Shown in pieces: positions 32,104-39,918 of a stretch of DNA of 55,472 nt. The stretch comes from Caldifarciminota bacterium. Its GTDB lineage: Bacteria; Hydrothermota; Hydrothermia; LBFQ01. The position numbers were made by a program, and so were the translations under genes. Every line of letters begins with the position of its first letter. Positions within the stretch are counted from its first letter, which is position 1. Under the pieces are notes generated by a model. The model made no database searches. It was not told where the DNA came from and saw only the letters and a list, made by a program, of their open reading frames with translations. The stretch lies in the NCBI GenBank assembly GCA_027003075.1, contig JALWYV010000029.1, forward strand, positions 1 through 55,472. The letters run 5' to 3'.

Positions 32104-33202
32104 CACCGTAATAGTTTCCGGCAATCGCTGGACCTCCACGGACTACATCCTGAAGTACGCCGGTGTTGGCGCTGGAGATACTCTGACGGACTCCCTTCTT
32201 GTGGAGGTAAAGCGTAGGCTCTGGCAACTGGGACTGTTCAGGGGAGTAAAGGCACGGTACAACGCGGGTACGCTGAGAATAGACGTAAAGGAGACCTGGT
32301 ACGTATACCCCTTTCCGTACGTGAGCATCTCCACCGTTGAGATGGCTTACGGCCTCGGTGTGCAACATATCAACTTCAGGGGAAGGGGCGAAACCGTTTA
32401 CGTCCTCGGCACCCTTGGAGACCGGAGGATACTCATGGCCGGATGGAGCACCCCTACCCATCGTATGGTAAGGGACGTATTCTCAATAGAGGGAGGGAAG
32501 GAGTTCTACAGATCCCAGCTCTACCGCATGCCTATAGACAGGTACTTCCTGAACGTCCGCTTCCGGAGCCGTCTGGAAGATCCGTGGCGTTTAAAGATCG
32601 GAGTCCTCATAAGCAGGGTGACCTCGGACAGCGTGCACCTGCTCTATCGGGAGGAGGGAGATCGGTTTCTGAGCACGGAGACCTACCTGTACAGGGACAC
32701 GCGCGATTGGGAGAACTACCCGAGGAAGGGGTCTGTGTGGAGGGCTGGACTCAAGTCCTATATTGGAGACTTCGCAGCGTGGGTGTACGGGACGGACTGG
32801 GAAGGGTACCATACCGTGGGGAAGTTGACCTTCGTACCGTACCTGTCCGTACAGAGGGTTTTCGGGGAGTTACCCGTTTACCTCAAACTCCCTCTTGTGG
32901 GGACGTCGGAGATGGTGAGGGGCAGTTATCCGGCCAGCAGGATGGTGGGGGACGTGAGGACAGTGGCATCCCTTGAGGTCAGATACCTGACGTTTGAGAG
33001 GTTCCCGCTCATATCCCACATAGTTGAGGGCGGAACCGCCACCGTCCTCTTCCTTGATGGGGGGAAACTGGATACGCTTTCCGCCTTCGTTATCGGTATA
33101 GGGGCCATGGCGTACACCCCGTTCGGCTCCTTTACCGGACTGGTCGGGTACGGGACGGGAGGGGTTCACCTGTTCTTCGGTGAGAGCCGACGTATATGGT
33201 AA
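32069..33202 (+). CDS. Omp85/BamA-like outer membrane protein with one POTRA domain
   Basis: 377 aa. Residues about 10-80 read as a POTRA domain (IIDTVIVSGNRWTSTDYIL, VKRRLWQLGLFRGVKARYN, LRIDVKETW). The remainder is a barrel with the family signature MVRGSYPASRMVGDVRTVAS and GGTATVLFLDGGKL, ending in an aromatic-rich strand. Full BamA has five POTRAs, so this is a reduced Omp85 relative, possibly a partner-specific secretion or assembly pore. It starts inside murI at ATG 32069. Confidence 0.75.
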   Translation: MFSLFISFQIIDTVIVSGNRWTSTDYILKYAGVGAGDTLTDSLLVEVKRRLWQLGLFRGVKARYNAGTLRIDVKETWYVYPFPYVSISTVEMAYGLGVQHINFRGRGETVYVLGTLGDRRILMAGWSTPTHRMVRDVFSIEGGKEFYRSQLYRMPIDRYFLNVRFRSRLEDPWRLKIGVLISRVTSDSVHLLYREEGDRFLSTETYLYRDTRDWENYPRKGSVWRAGLKSYIGDFAAWVYGTDWEGYHTVGKLTFVPYLSVQRVFGELPVYLKLPLVGTSEMVRGSYPASRMVGDVRTVASLEVRYLTFERFPLISHIVEGGTATVLFLDGGKLDTLSAFVIGIGAMAYTPFGSFTGLVGYGTGGVHLFFGESRRIW

Positions 33203-33214
33203 AACCGGCTACCT

Positions 33215-33220
33215 TAGAAT
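33215..33220 (+). promoter_or_regulatory. -10 TAGAAT for the TPR/M16 pair
   Basis: 9 nt before ATG 33230. Confidence 0.5.
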
Positions 33221-33229
33221 CTGCACTTC

Positions 33230-33493
33230 ATGGAGGTTGAGAACATCCTTGAGGAGGTGAAGTTCTACATAATGAACCGCCGATACGACGAGGCTGAGAA
33301 ACTCCTGAGGAAGGCGTTAAAAGAGCAACCTTTCAACGAGGACCTGCTCTACAATCTCGGTCTGGTTTACGAGTTGAGGGCGGAGGGTCAGAAGGCCGTT
33401 GAGATCTACAGGAAGATAGTGGAACTCTCCCCTGAGGGGAAGAGGCGTGAAGATGCCCTGAAGCGGTTGAAGAAACTGGAGGGTACCTTCTAA
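33230..33493 (+). CDS. Small tetratricopeptide-repeat protein
   Basis: 87 aa cytosolic TPR protein: YDEAEKLLRKALKEQPFNED, LLYNLGLVYELRAEGQKAVE and IYRKIVELSPEGKRREDAL form about two repeats and a capping helix. Likely a scaffold for protein contacts. One base separates its stop from the M16 protease ATG, so the two are co-translated. Confidence 0.75.
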   Translation: MEVENILEEVKFYIMNRRYDEAEKLLRKALKEQPFNEDLLYNLGLVYELRAEGQKAVEIYRKIVELSPEGKRREDALKRLKKLEGTF

Positions 33494-33494
33494 C

Positions 33495-34694
33495 ATGCGT
33501 TGGAGTGAGAGGGTGGAGACCTTCACCCTCAAAAACGGTCTGAGGGTACATTACCAGACCTATCCAGAGAACGTCGCGGGGATAGCCCTGCTCTACCGGG
33601 CCGGATCCGCCCACGAGAAGGTGGGGAAGACGGGGATAGCCCACATACTGGAGCATCTCATGTTCAACGGTACGGCCAACTACGGACCCTTCAGCGACTA
33701 CGTAGAAGCGTGGGGTGGCACGGACAACGCCTTCACGGACAGGGATATAACCGTTTACCATACTGTAGTGCCGGCGGGCAGGCTGCGGGACGTTCTCATC
33801 CTTGAAGCAGACCGTATGCGGAACCTGACCTTCAACAACTTCTACGCCGAGAAGTCCGTAATACTGGAGGAGTATCTCCTCAGTGAGAACGAGGACGACG
33901 AGAGGCTATGGACGGAGACCTTCGCCGCCCTATGGCCCGATAGCCCTTACTCTCATCCGGTCAGCGGCTGGCCCTCCGACGTCCTAAACTTAACTCTGGA
34001 CGACTTAGTGGAGTTCTACCGCACCCACTACACGCCGAACAACGCCCTTCTGGTCGTGGTTTCCCCCCACGGCGCGGATACGGTCAGGGAGATGGTGGAT
34101 GAGATCTTCGGTCCGATACCCCGGGGACCGGACGTCAGGCATCCCGTGTACGCCTCCCCACCCTACCCGTGGAACAAGAGGATAGAGATAAGAATGAACA
34201 GGCCACGGAGGTTCGTCCTTGCCTTCCGCCTCGGAAAGCCCTCCCTCAGGTACAACACCGCCCTTAACGTGTTCAGTCGCATTCTGGACCTTGAGAGGTC
34301 CTCCCCCCTCTGGCCCCTTGTGGAGGAAGGGTTACTTGAGATCTTCAACGTTCGCAACTACGAGTACGAGGGAGGAAACGTTTTCGCCGTCGTGGGTGAG
34401 GTGGCCCCGGGTAGGGACGTACCTTACGGAAGGATAATGGATACCCTTCTGTCCTTCACACCTTCCGATGAGGTCCTCTCCCGTGTGAAGAGGATGTTCA
34501 AGTCGGAGTTCGTTTTCAGCTACGAGGAGGCCGAGAGCATAACCATAAACGTCGCCCTGACCTCCTACCTCTTCGGAGATGTCCCGACACTCCCGGAGAG
34601 CCTTAAAGTTTACGATAGCATAACGCCGGAGGATCTGGAAGCCATAAAGCGGGAGATGGAGGAGGCTCCAAGGGTTTTGGTAAGGTACGTCTGA
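33495..34694 (+). CDS. M16-family zinc metallopeptidase
   Basis: 399 aa, single half-pitrilysin subunit. The inverted zinc motif HxxEH is HILEH (His50, Glu53, His54), and the distal glutamate is in KSVILEEYLLSEN. An inactive-like C-terminal domain follows (HPVSGWPSDVLNLTLDDLVE, YTPNNALLVVVSP). No signal peptide is present, so it is probably cytosolic and degrades peptides; M16 enzymes commonly work as dimers. It follows the TPR gene by one base. Confidence 0.9.
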   Translation: MRWSERVETFTLKNGLRVHYQTYPENVAGIALLYRAGSAHEKVGKTGIAHILEHLMFNGTANYGPFSDYVEAWGGTDNAFTDRDITVYHTVVPAGRLRDVLILEADRMRNLTFNNFYAEKSVILEEYLLSENEDDERLWTETFAALWPDSPYSHPVSGWPSDVLNLTLDDLVEFYRTHYTPNNALLVVVSPHGADTVREMVDEIFGPIPRGPDVRHPVYASPPYPWNKRIEIRMNRPRRFVLAFRLGKPSLRYNTALNVFSRILDLERSSPLWPLVEEGLLEIFNVRNYEYEGGNVFAVVGEVAPGRDVPYGRIMDTLLSFTPSDEVLSRVKRMFKSEFVFSYEEAESITINVALTSYLFGDVPTLPESLKVYDSITPEDLEAIKREMEEAPRVLVRYV

Positions 34695-34700
34695 CCCCTT

Positions 34701-34706
34701 TATAAT
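34701..34706 (+). promoter_or_regulatory. -10 TATAAT for the 34.7 kb envelope protein
   Basis: 5 nt before GTG 34712, the shortest gap in the window. Confidence 0.5.
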
Positions 34707-34711
34707 CAAAA

Positions 34712-35467
34712 GTGTTCCTTCTCGCCTTCGTGAGCGTTGAAGATACGTGCGTTTATGAAGACAGATATGGGGTTGCCCACCGGTGTGAGGCCCTGAGAAT
34801 AGGGGGTGTATCCGTCCCCTATGAGGATCTGGGGTCTTCGCTTAAACCCTACGTCCTCTTTTCCTCTTCCCTTGACATCCACGCCTACAGCTACTACTAC
34901 GCCAGTCTGCTCATGAAGAGGCTCGGAATACCGGCCGGCGAGAGGATCCTGCTCTTTATTCTGGCCTCAATCGGATGGGAGGTCTTTGAGACCTACGGCT
35001 GGAGGACCACACCGATAAGTTTGACCGACCTCATGGCCAACGCCTTCGGCTTCGCCGTGGGTGAACTCGGAGGGGAGAGGGTTTCCCTCGTACTTGGGCT
35101 CCAGCCCATAAGGGAGTACCCGAAGGACTGGATAGAGCGGGGCGAGGTGAACGACGGGAGTCCGGCCTACATGCTCATGGGCAGGTTCAACACCAACTTC
35201 TCCCCCCGCACCCTGTACTTAAAGATCAATCTGGGCCGGTTTAACGCCCGTATAGGGTACAATTTAGGCGCTTCCTACGGGAAGGTGTACATGTACTACC
35301 ATCCTTACGACACTTCGGGAATACCCTCCCTCTACGTATCACCCCACTACCCTCCCGTTTACGTGGGCAAGGTTCCCCTTCCCCCTGTGGCGACGGAGTG
35401 TCCTCCGGAGTCCTTCTGGTGCTTCTGGACGGCCAACACCTTCCTTCAGGTAAACCTCCGGTACTGA
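34712..35467 (+). CDS. Predicted envelope protein, DUF2279/YfiM-like N-terminal half
   Basis: 251 aa. MFLLAFVSVEDTC is a brief signal-like start. Residues about 50-120 (SLDIHAYSYYYASLLMKRLG, IGWEVFETYG, SLTDLMANAFGFAVGE) recall DUF2279/YfiM proteins, where a conserved E and a D-L-x-A-N-x-x-G motif occur. The rest is beta-rich (YLKINLGRFNARIGYNLG) and may form strands of a barrel. Function unknown. GTG start 5 nt after the -10. Confidence 0.5.
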   Translation: MFLLAFVSVEDTCVYEDRYGVAHRCEALRIGGVSVPYEDLGSSLKPYVLFSSSLDIHAYSYYYASLLMKRLGIPAGERILLFILASIGWEVFETYGWRTTPISLTDLMANAFGFAVGELGGERVSLVLGLQPIREYPKDWIERGEVNDGSPAYMLMGRFNTNFSPRTLYLKINLGRFNARIGYNLGASYGKVYMYYHPYDTSGIPSLYVSPHYPPVYVGKVPLPPVATECPPESFWCFWTANTFLQVNLRY

Positions 35468-35503
35468 GAGCAATCCCGGTAAAACAGTCCTGCCTTTCGC
35501 TCC

Positions 35504-35509
35504 TATAAT
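35504..35509 (+). promoter_or_regulatory. -10 TATAAT for the acyl-CoA synthetase
   Basis: 8 nt before ATG 35518. Confidence 0.6.
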
Positions 35510-35517
35510 AACCGTCC

Positions 35518-37275
35518 ATGGGACACAGGATAATAAGAGAACCCAAGGGCTTCAGGGTAATAACCGAGATGTTTGAGGATACCGCGAAGCGGATACCCAA
35601 CAGGGAGATGGCCCGGATGCGCAGGGGTGGGAAGTGGATATCCTACACCTACTCCCGGGCCCACGACCGCGTCCGAAAGATAGCCGAGTTCCTCCAGAAG
35701 GAGTGGGGTATAAAGAAGGGAGACATGGTGGCCCTCGTCTCGGAGAACCGTCCGGAGTGGGGCCACGCCTACCTCGGAATACTCTGGGCCGGCGCCACAG
35801 TCATACCCCTTGACGCTCGCCTCGGACCGATGGAGAGGAGGTACCTCATGGACTTCGCCGGGGTCAAACACGTGATCGCATCCGAGAGGTACGTCCCGGA
35901 GATGTTGGAGGCCCGCAAGGATCTGGGACTGAAGGGCATTCTCTCCATGGACGAGGTTAAGGAGGAGGGTATCCCCAGCTTTAAGGACGTGGACGAGAAG
36001 TACACCGGGATAGACAGGGTAGAGGTCTCACCTGAGGATCTGGCGGAGATACTTTTCACCTCCGGAACCACCGGCTCACCCAAAGGGGTTATGCTAACTC
36101 ACAACAACATCATGAGCGACTTAGAGGGTGTGTATCAGGTTATCCCCATATACGAGGACGACGTTTTCTTCTCAATCCTCCCCCTGCACCACGTGTACGA
36201 GTGTACCGTCGGTTTCCTCGCTCCCATCTACATCGGGGCAAGGGTCTCCTACTCCCGATCTTTGCGTCCGGATCACATGCTTCAGGACATGAAGGACACC
36301 AGGCCCACGGTCTGGCTCACTGTCCCCCTCATACTTGAGAAGATCTACACCCGGATAATCCGGGAGGTGTCCAAAGCACCGACCACCCGTAAGGCGATCT
36401 TCAACGTCTTCAGGAGTACGGCGAAGATACCGGTCGTAGGGAAGAAGTTAAACAAACGTCTCTTCAAGCCTCTCCACGAGAGGCTCGGCCTTGATAGGCT
36501 CAAGTTCATGGTATCGGGTGGTGCCGCCTTGCCCCTCTGGGTGGCTAAGGGTCTGGAAGAGTTGGGCTTCCACGTTATTCAGGGATACGGCCTATCCGAA
36601 ACCTCCCCCATACTTACCGTCACGCCTCCCCACGACCCCCGCCTCCCCTCCGTGGGCGTACCCATACCGGGCGTGGAGATAAAGATATTTGACCCGAACG
36701 AGGACGGAGAGGGGGAGATAGCCGCCCGCGGTCCCATGGTGATGAAGGGGTACTACAAGAACGAGAAGGCCACCAAGGAGGTCTTCACGGAGGACGGATG
36801 GTTCCTTACGGGGGACATAGGTTATATGGACGAGGACGGGTACCTCTACATAACCGGCCGCAAGAAGGCGGTAATCGTCACCAAGGGAGGCAAGAACATC
36901 TATCCGGAGGAGATAGAGAGCAAACTACTTGAGTCCCCGTACATAGAGGAGATCCTCGTATTCGGTGCGAAGAACCCCCAGACCGGGGACGAGGAGGTTC
37001 AGGCCCTCGTCTACCCCAACCTTGACGCCGTACGGGAGGAGGCCCACAGGCGTGGTATAACCCCGGACGATGACTTCATCTACAACCTCGTCCAGCAGGA
37101 GATAGAGAGGCTCTCAAAGGACCTCGCCTCCTACAAGCGGGTGAAGAGGTTTGCCCTCCGTTACGAGGAGTTCCCCAAGACGACGACCAGAAAGATAAAG
37201 AGGCACCTGTTCAAGGGGATGTACATAGAGCCGGGGGAGAAGGTAAAGGACGCCGGCATAGAGGAGAAGGAGTAG
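35518..37275 (+). CDS. Long-chain acyl-CoA synthetase (AMP-forming)
   Basis: 585 aa ANL-superfamily enzyme that activates fatty acids with ATP and CoA. The AMP-binding P-loop is LFTSGTTGSPKGVMLTHNN (about 180-198), followed by GYGLSETSPILTVTPP (A5 motif), WFLTGDIGYMDEDGYLYITG (A7/A8) and the C-terminal lysine region TTRKIKRHLF. Its length and the PLHHVYECTVGFL stretch fit the FadD/FAA group. It stands alone with its own promoter and no beta-oxidation genes nearby. Confidence 0.9.
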   Translation: MGHRIIREPKGFRVITEMFEDTAKRIPNREMARMRRGGKWISYTYSRAHDRVRKIAEFLQKEWGIKKGDMVALVSENRPEWGHAYLGILWAGATVIPLDARLGPMERRYLMDFAGVKHVIASERYVPEMLEARKDLGLKGILSMDEVKEEGIPSFKDVDEKYTGIDRVEVSPEDLAEILFTSGTTGSPKGVMLTHNNIMSDLEGVYQVIPIYEDDVFFSILPLHHVYECTVGFLAPIYIGARVSYSRSLRPDHMLQDMKDTRPTVWLTVPLILEKIYTRIIREVSKAPTTRKAIFNVFRSTAKIPVVGKKLNKRLFKPLHERLGLDRLKFMVSGGAALPLWVAKGLEELGFHVIQGYGLSETSPILTVTPPHDPRLPSVGVPIPGVEIKIFDPNEDGEGEIAARGPMVMKGYYKNEKATKEVFTEDGWFLTGDIGYMDEDGYLYITGRKKAVIVTKGGKNIYPEEIESKLLESPYIEEILVFGAKNPQTGDEEVQALVYPNLDAVREEAHRRGITPDDDFIYNLVQQEIERLSKDLASYKRVKRFALRYEEFPKTTTRKIKRHLFKGMYIEPGEKVKDAGIEEKE

Positions 37276-37291
37276 GGACACCCAGCCCTCT

Positions 37292-37297
37292 TAAAAT
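37292..37297 (+). promoter_or_regulatory. -10 TAAAAT for the 37.3 kb membrane protein
   Basis: 9 nt before TTG 37307. Confidence 0.5.
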
Positions 37298-37306
37298 TCC
37301 CTGCTC

Positions 37307-38317
37307 TTGCGTTTTGTACTGTACGTAGCCGCCGTTAATCTGGTGTATATCGCCGCAATTCTTCTGGACAGGATAGGTGGTGAGCCTCTTGCTGACGGGT
37401 GGGTGCTGGTCCCTTATACGCTCTCTTACCTCAACGGCTTCGTAAAAAGGGGACTTCCGGGTACCCTCTTTGACCTCCTGAACCTTCAGCCCACGCCCTT
37501 TGCAGTCGCCTTAGCGTACACCCTGGCTCTGGAGGCGTTCGCCGTACTGTTCTACCTGTTCGTCGTGAGGAACGCGAGGGATAACCCCCTCCTCCCCTAC
37601 ATGCTTATTCTCTTCGTCCTATCTCCGGCAACCTTCTTCCACATGGGGGACGACGTGGGTCGTACGGACGTTTATCTCCTCCTCCTCTTTATCCTCTCCC
37701 TCATGAGGCCCAGACTGTCTCCCGTTTTTACTGCTCTGGCCGTTCTGATCCATGAGGGGTACGCCCTCCTCGCCATGCCTTCCGTCGTGGGGTACCTGTT
37801 TTTGAAAGGCAGGAAGACCATAGCCATCGTTAACGGAGTCGTGGGCGTGACGGTTGCGATCCTGACCGCCACCATAGGTAGACTCGGCCCGGAAGGTACG
37901 TTCATCTACTCCTCCATCCTCAAAGATACGGATCCCCTCCGTCCCCTTATATTCTCACCCCTTGAGAACACGGTTTACTTCTACCGGAAGTTCTTCCTTA
38001 ATCCGGACACCCTACCCGTCTTACTCCTCGGTTTTGTATCGGCCATCCTCCTGTTTTCGCTCTATTACGTCCTGTTCCTTCGCACCGTACGGGGACCCCT
38101 GCCCTACAGGTTGCTTCCCCTTACGCCCCTCCTGATGTTCCTCTTCGGTATAGATTACTTCCGATGGGTCTCCTTCGGAACGGTCGTTATGGCTCTGTGG
38201 TGGGTGATCCTCTCGCACGAGTTCGGTACTGCAAAACCCCGTAAGTTGAACAGGTTGGTATACCTCCTCTCCCTCCTCGCCCTACCCGCTGAAGTTTTGA
38301 AAGAGATCCTCACTTGA
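37307..38317 (+). CDS. Polytopic membrane protein, possibly GT-C or polymerase-like
   Basis: 336 aa with about nine to ten helices. The motif YLNGFVKRGLPGTLFDLL after the first helix resembles the G-F-x-R-R-G loop of uncharacterised membrane glycosyltransferase or polymerase-like proteins, and HMGDDVGRTDVYLLLL gives an acidic loop. No firm family call. The TTG start is 9 nt after the -10. The end overlaps purQ by 8 nt in convergent orientation. Confidence 0.55.
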   Translation: MRFVLYVAAVNLVYIAAILLDRIGGEPLADGWVLVPYTLSYLNGFVKRGLPGTLFDLLNLQPTPFAVALAYTLALEAFAVLFYLFVVRNARDNPLLPYMLILFVLSPATFFHMGDDVGRTDVYLLLLFILSLMRPRLSPVFTALAVLIHEGYALLAMPSVVGYLFLKGRKTIAIVNGVVGVTVAILTATIGRLGPEGTFIYSSILKDTDPLRPLIFSPLENTVYFYRKFFLNPDTLPVLLLGFVSAILLFSLYYVLFLRTVRGPLPYRLLPLTPLLMFLFGIDYFRWVSFGTVVMALWWVILSHEFGTAKPRKLNRLVYLLSLLALPAEVLKEILT

Positions 38318-38948
38318 GGGCGTTGTAAAGGCTCATGAAGACCTTTATCCCGTCCGTCCCGCCGAGTATGGGATCGCTCGCCCTCTCCGGGTGGGGCATC
38401 GTCCCCATTATCCTGCCATCTTCGGAAACTATGGCCGCCGTATCCCCCTCCGAACCGTTGGGATTGTTGAGATAACGGAATACGGGCGTGAAACTCTGCC
38501 CACCGCTTACGAAACGCCCGTCCGAGTGGGCTATGGGAACGGTTATTATCTCACCCTTCTCGTAAGCGTTCGTGAAGGGGGTGTCGTTGTTTACCACAAC
38601 TAAGTCCTCCCACTGGCATATGAACCTTCCGGAGAGGTTGCGGGTCAGGGCTCCGGGAAGCAGGTGGGCCTCCGTCAGTACCTGAAAGCCGTTGCAAATG
38701 CCGAGTACGTACCCTTTGAAGTCCCTCAGGGCTTTAACTACGGGAGAGTGGGCGGCGAGGGCCCCCGGCCTCAGGTAATCCCCGTAGGAGAACCCACCGG
38801 GTAGTACTATCAACTGGTACCGGGACAGGTCCGTCTCCTTGTGCCATACGAAGGAGGCGTCAAAACCCGTCTTCTCCAGCGCCCAGAGGGTGTCGCGGTC
38901 GCAGTTACTTCCCGGAAATACCACCACCCCGGCCTTCGGCTTAGCCAT
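38310..38948 (-). CDS. purQ: Phosphoribosylformylglycinamidine synthase subunit I (glutaminase)
   Basis: 212 aa class I glutamine amidotransferase that supplies ammonia to PurL in purine synthesis. FPGSNCDRDTLWAL starts the domain, VLGICNGFQVLTEA contains the nucleophilic Cys and MPHPERASDPILGG the His-Glu pair. It stands alone: purL, purS and other pur genes are not in the window. ATG 38948 is 6 nt from -10 TAGAAT. Confidence 0.93.
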   Translation of the reverse strand: MAKPKAGVVVFPGSNCDRDTLWALEKTGFDASFVWHKETDLSRYQLIVLPGGFSYGDYLRPGALAAHSPVVKALRDFKGYVLGICNGFQVLTEAHLLPGALTRNLSGRFICQWEDLVVVNNDTPFTNAYEKGEIITVPIAHSDGRFVSGGQSFTPVFRYLNNPNGSEGDTAAIVSEDGRIMGTMPHPERASDPILGGTDGIKVFMSLYNALK

Positions 38949-38954
38949 GGAGGG

Positions 38955-38960
38955 ATTCTA
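38955..38960 (-). promoter_or_regulatory. -10 TAGAAT for purQ
   Basis: 6 nt before ATG 38948. Confidence 0.5.
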
Positions 38961-38998
38961 AGCCCGTACAGAGGCCAGCACGGTCTCGTTTACACCCG

Positions 38999-39004
38999 CA
39001 TAAT
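38999..39004 (+). promoter_or_regulatory. -10 CATAAT for the Cys-rich cargo gene
   Basis: 8 nt before ATG 39013. TTTAAT at 39004-39009 is an overlapping alternative. Confidence 0.4.
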
Positions 39005-39012
39005 TTAATCTT

Positions 39013-39528
39013 ATGCTGTGGATTATAGCCTCTGGATGGGTGCATTGGGGTTTCTCTGATAAAGTTATGTGGGCTTCCGAAAGATCTGTTCCTCCCTTTT
39101 CCGTATATTCTGTTTTTCGCGATCCGGATGATAATCCCTCCGACCAGTGCCCACAGTGCGGCCCGTGCCCCGTTGGCTGTGGAGGTAACGGATCTGAGAA
39201 CTGTTCACTCTCACATGCCTATTGGGACTGTTGGCCGGGTACGTGTCAGCTGGTATGCGTTTACAGCTGTTCCGCCTGCGGTGCCCGTGGTGGAGATAAT
39301 ACCATTCCGCACTCCCATAATCCCTCCCCTCGCTTATCAGTATACGTTTATAGCCCGGAAAACCGTGATACAACTCCCAAGCCAGGTACTAAGATAGCCA
39401 TTTACGATGTAAATGGGCGTAAGGTGTGGAATGGAACGTGGAGAGGCAACCTTCCAAAGTTACCATCGGGTGTGTACATCGTGCGATCAATAGACGGTAG
39501 GTACGTTAAACGGATTATAGTGAGATAG
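39013..39528 (+). CDS. Small cysteine-rich secreted protein with C-terminal sorting domain
   Basis: 171 aa. After an N-terminal hydrophobic stretch (MLWIIASGWVHWGF) the segment of about residue 40-95 holds ten cysteines (CPQCGPCPVGC, CWPGTC, CVYSCSAC), likely disulfides or a metal site. The last 65 residues are a type A-like sorting domain: TKIAIYDVNGRKVWNGTWRG, PSGVYIVRSIDG and the tail VKRIIVR. This is the shortest cargo protein here. It precedes a VOC-family gene by 6 nt. Confidence 0.65.
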   Translation: MLWIIASGWVHWGFSDKVMWASERSVPPFSVYSVFRDPDDNPSDQCPQCGPCPVGCGGNGSENCSLSHAYWDCWPGTCQLVCVYSCSACGARGGDNTIPHSHNPSPRLSVYVYSPENRDTTPKPGTKIAIYDVNGRKVWNGTWRGNLPKLPSGVYIVRSIDGRYVKRIIVR

Positions 39529-39534
39529 TACTGA

Positions 39535-39909
39535 ATGCGCTGTCAACACGTATGCTTTGAGAGTGGGGATCTGGAGGCTACCCTCAGGTTCTACGGGGAC
39601 CTTTTAGGTCTGAAGGTAGCCCATTACGAGCCGAATTCACTGTTGACGTTTCAACTTGAAGACGGGTTCGTCCTGAGGTTTGAGTACACCGATAAACCGG
39701 TGGTACCGCAGGGTATGCGCTTCTTCGGTCTGGAACTTCCCACGTACGACGCCGTTGACCTCTGGTTTGGCAGATTACAGGAAGCCGGCGTAAATATAGT
39801 GGAAGACCTACGCCCGCGTTTTAAGGATAGACCCGGCCCCTACGGGTTCCTGATTCGGGATCCCAACGGTTATATAGTGAAACTCTTCAAGTACGGCCCG
39901 CGGGAATAA
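39535..39909 (+). CDS. VOC-superfamily (glyoxalase/dioxygenase-like) protein
   Basis: 124 aa. Two beta-alpha-beta-beta-beta modules: CQHVCFESGDLEATLRFYGD, LLGLKVAHYE, then MRFFGLELPTYDAVDLWF and GFLIRDPNGYIVKLFKYG. Candidate metal ligands are His5, and a glutamate replaced by lysine at the usual KL.E position (NGYIVKLFKYG), so catalytic activity is uncertain; it may bind a small molecule. Likely cytosolic. Confidence 0.8.
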   Translation: MRCQHVCFESGDLEATLRFYGDLLGLKVAHYEPNSLLTFQLEDGFVLRFEYTDKPVVPQGMRFFGLELPTYDAVDLWFGRLQEAGVNIVEDLRPRFKDRPGPYGFLIRDPNGYIVKLFKYGPRE

Positions 39910-39918
39910 TCGGCCCCC

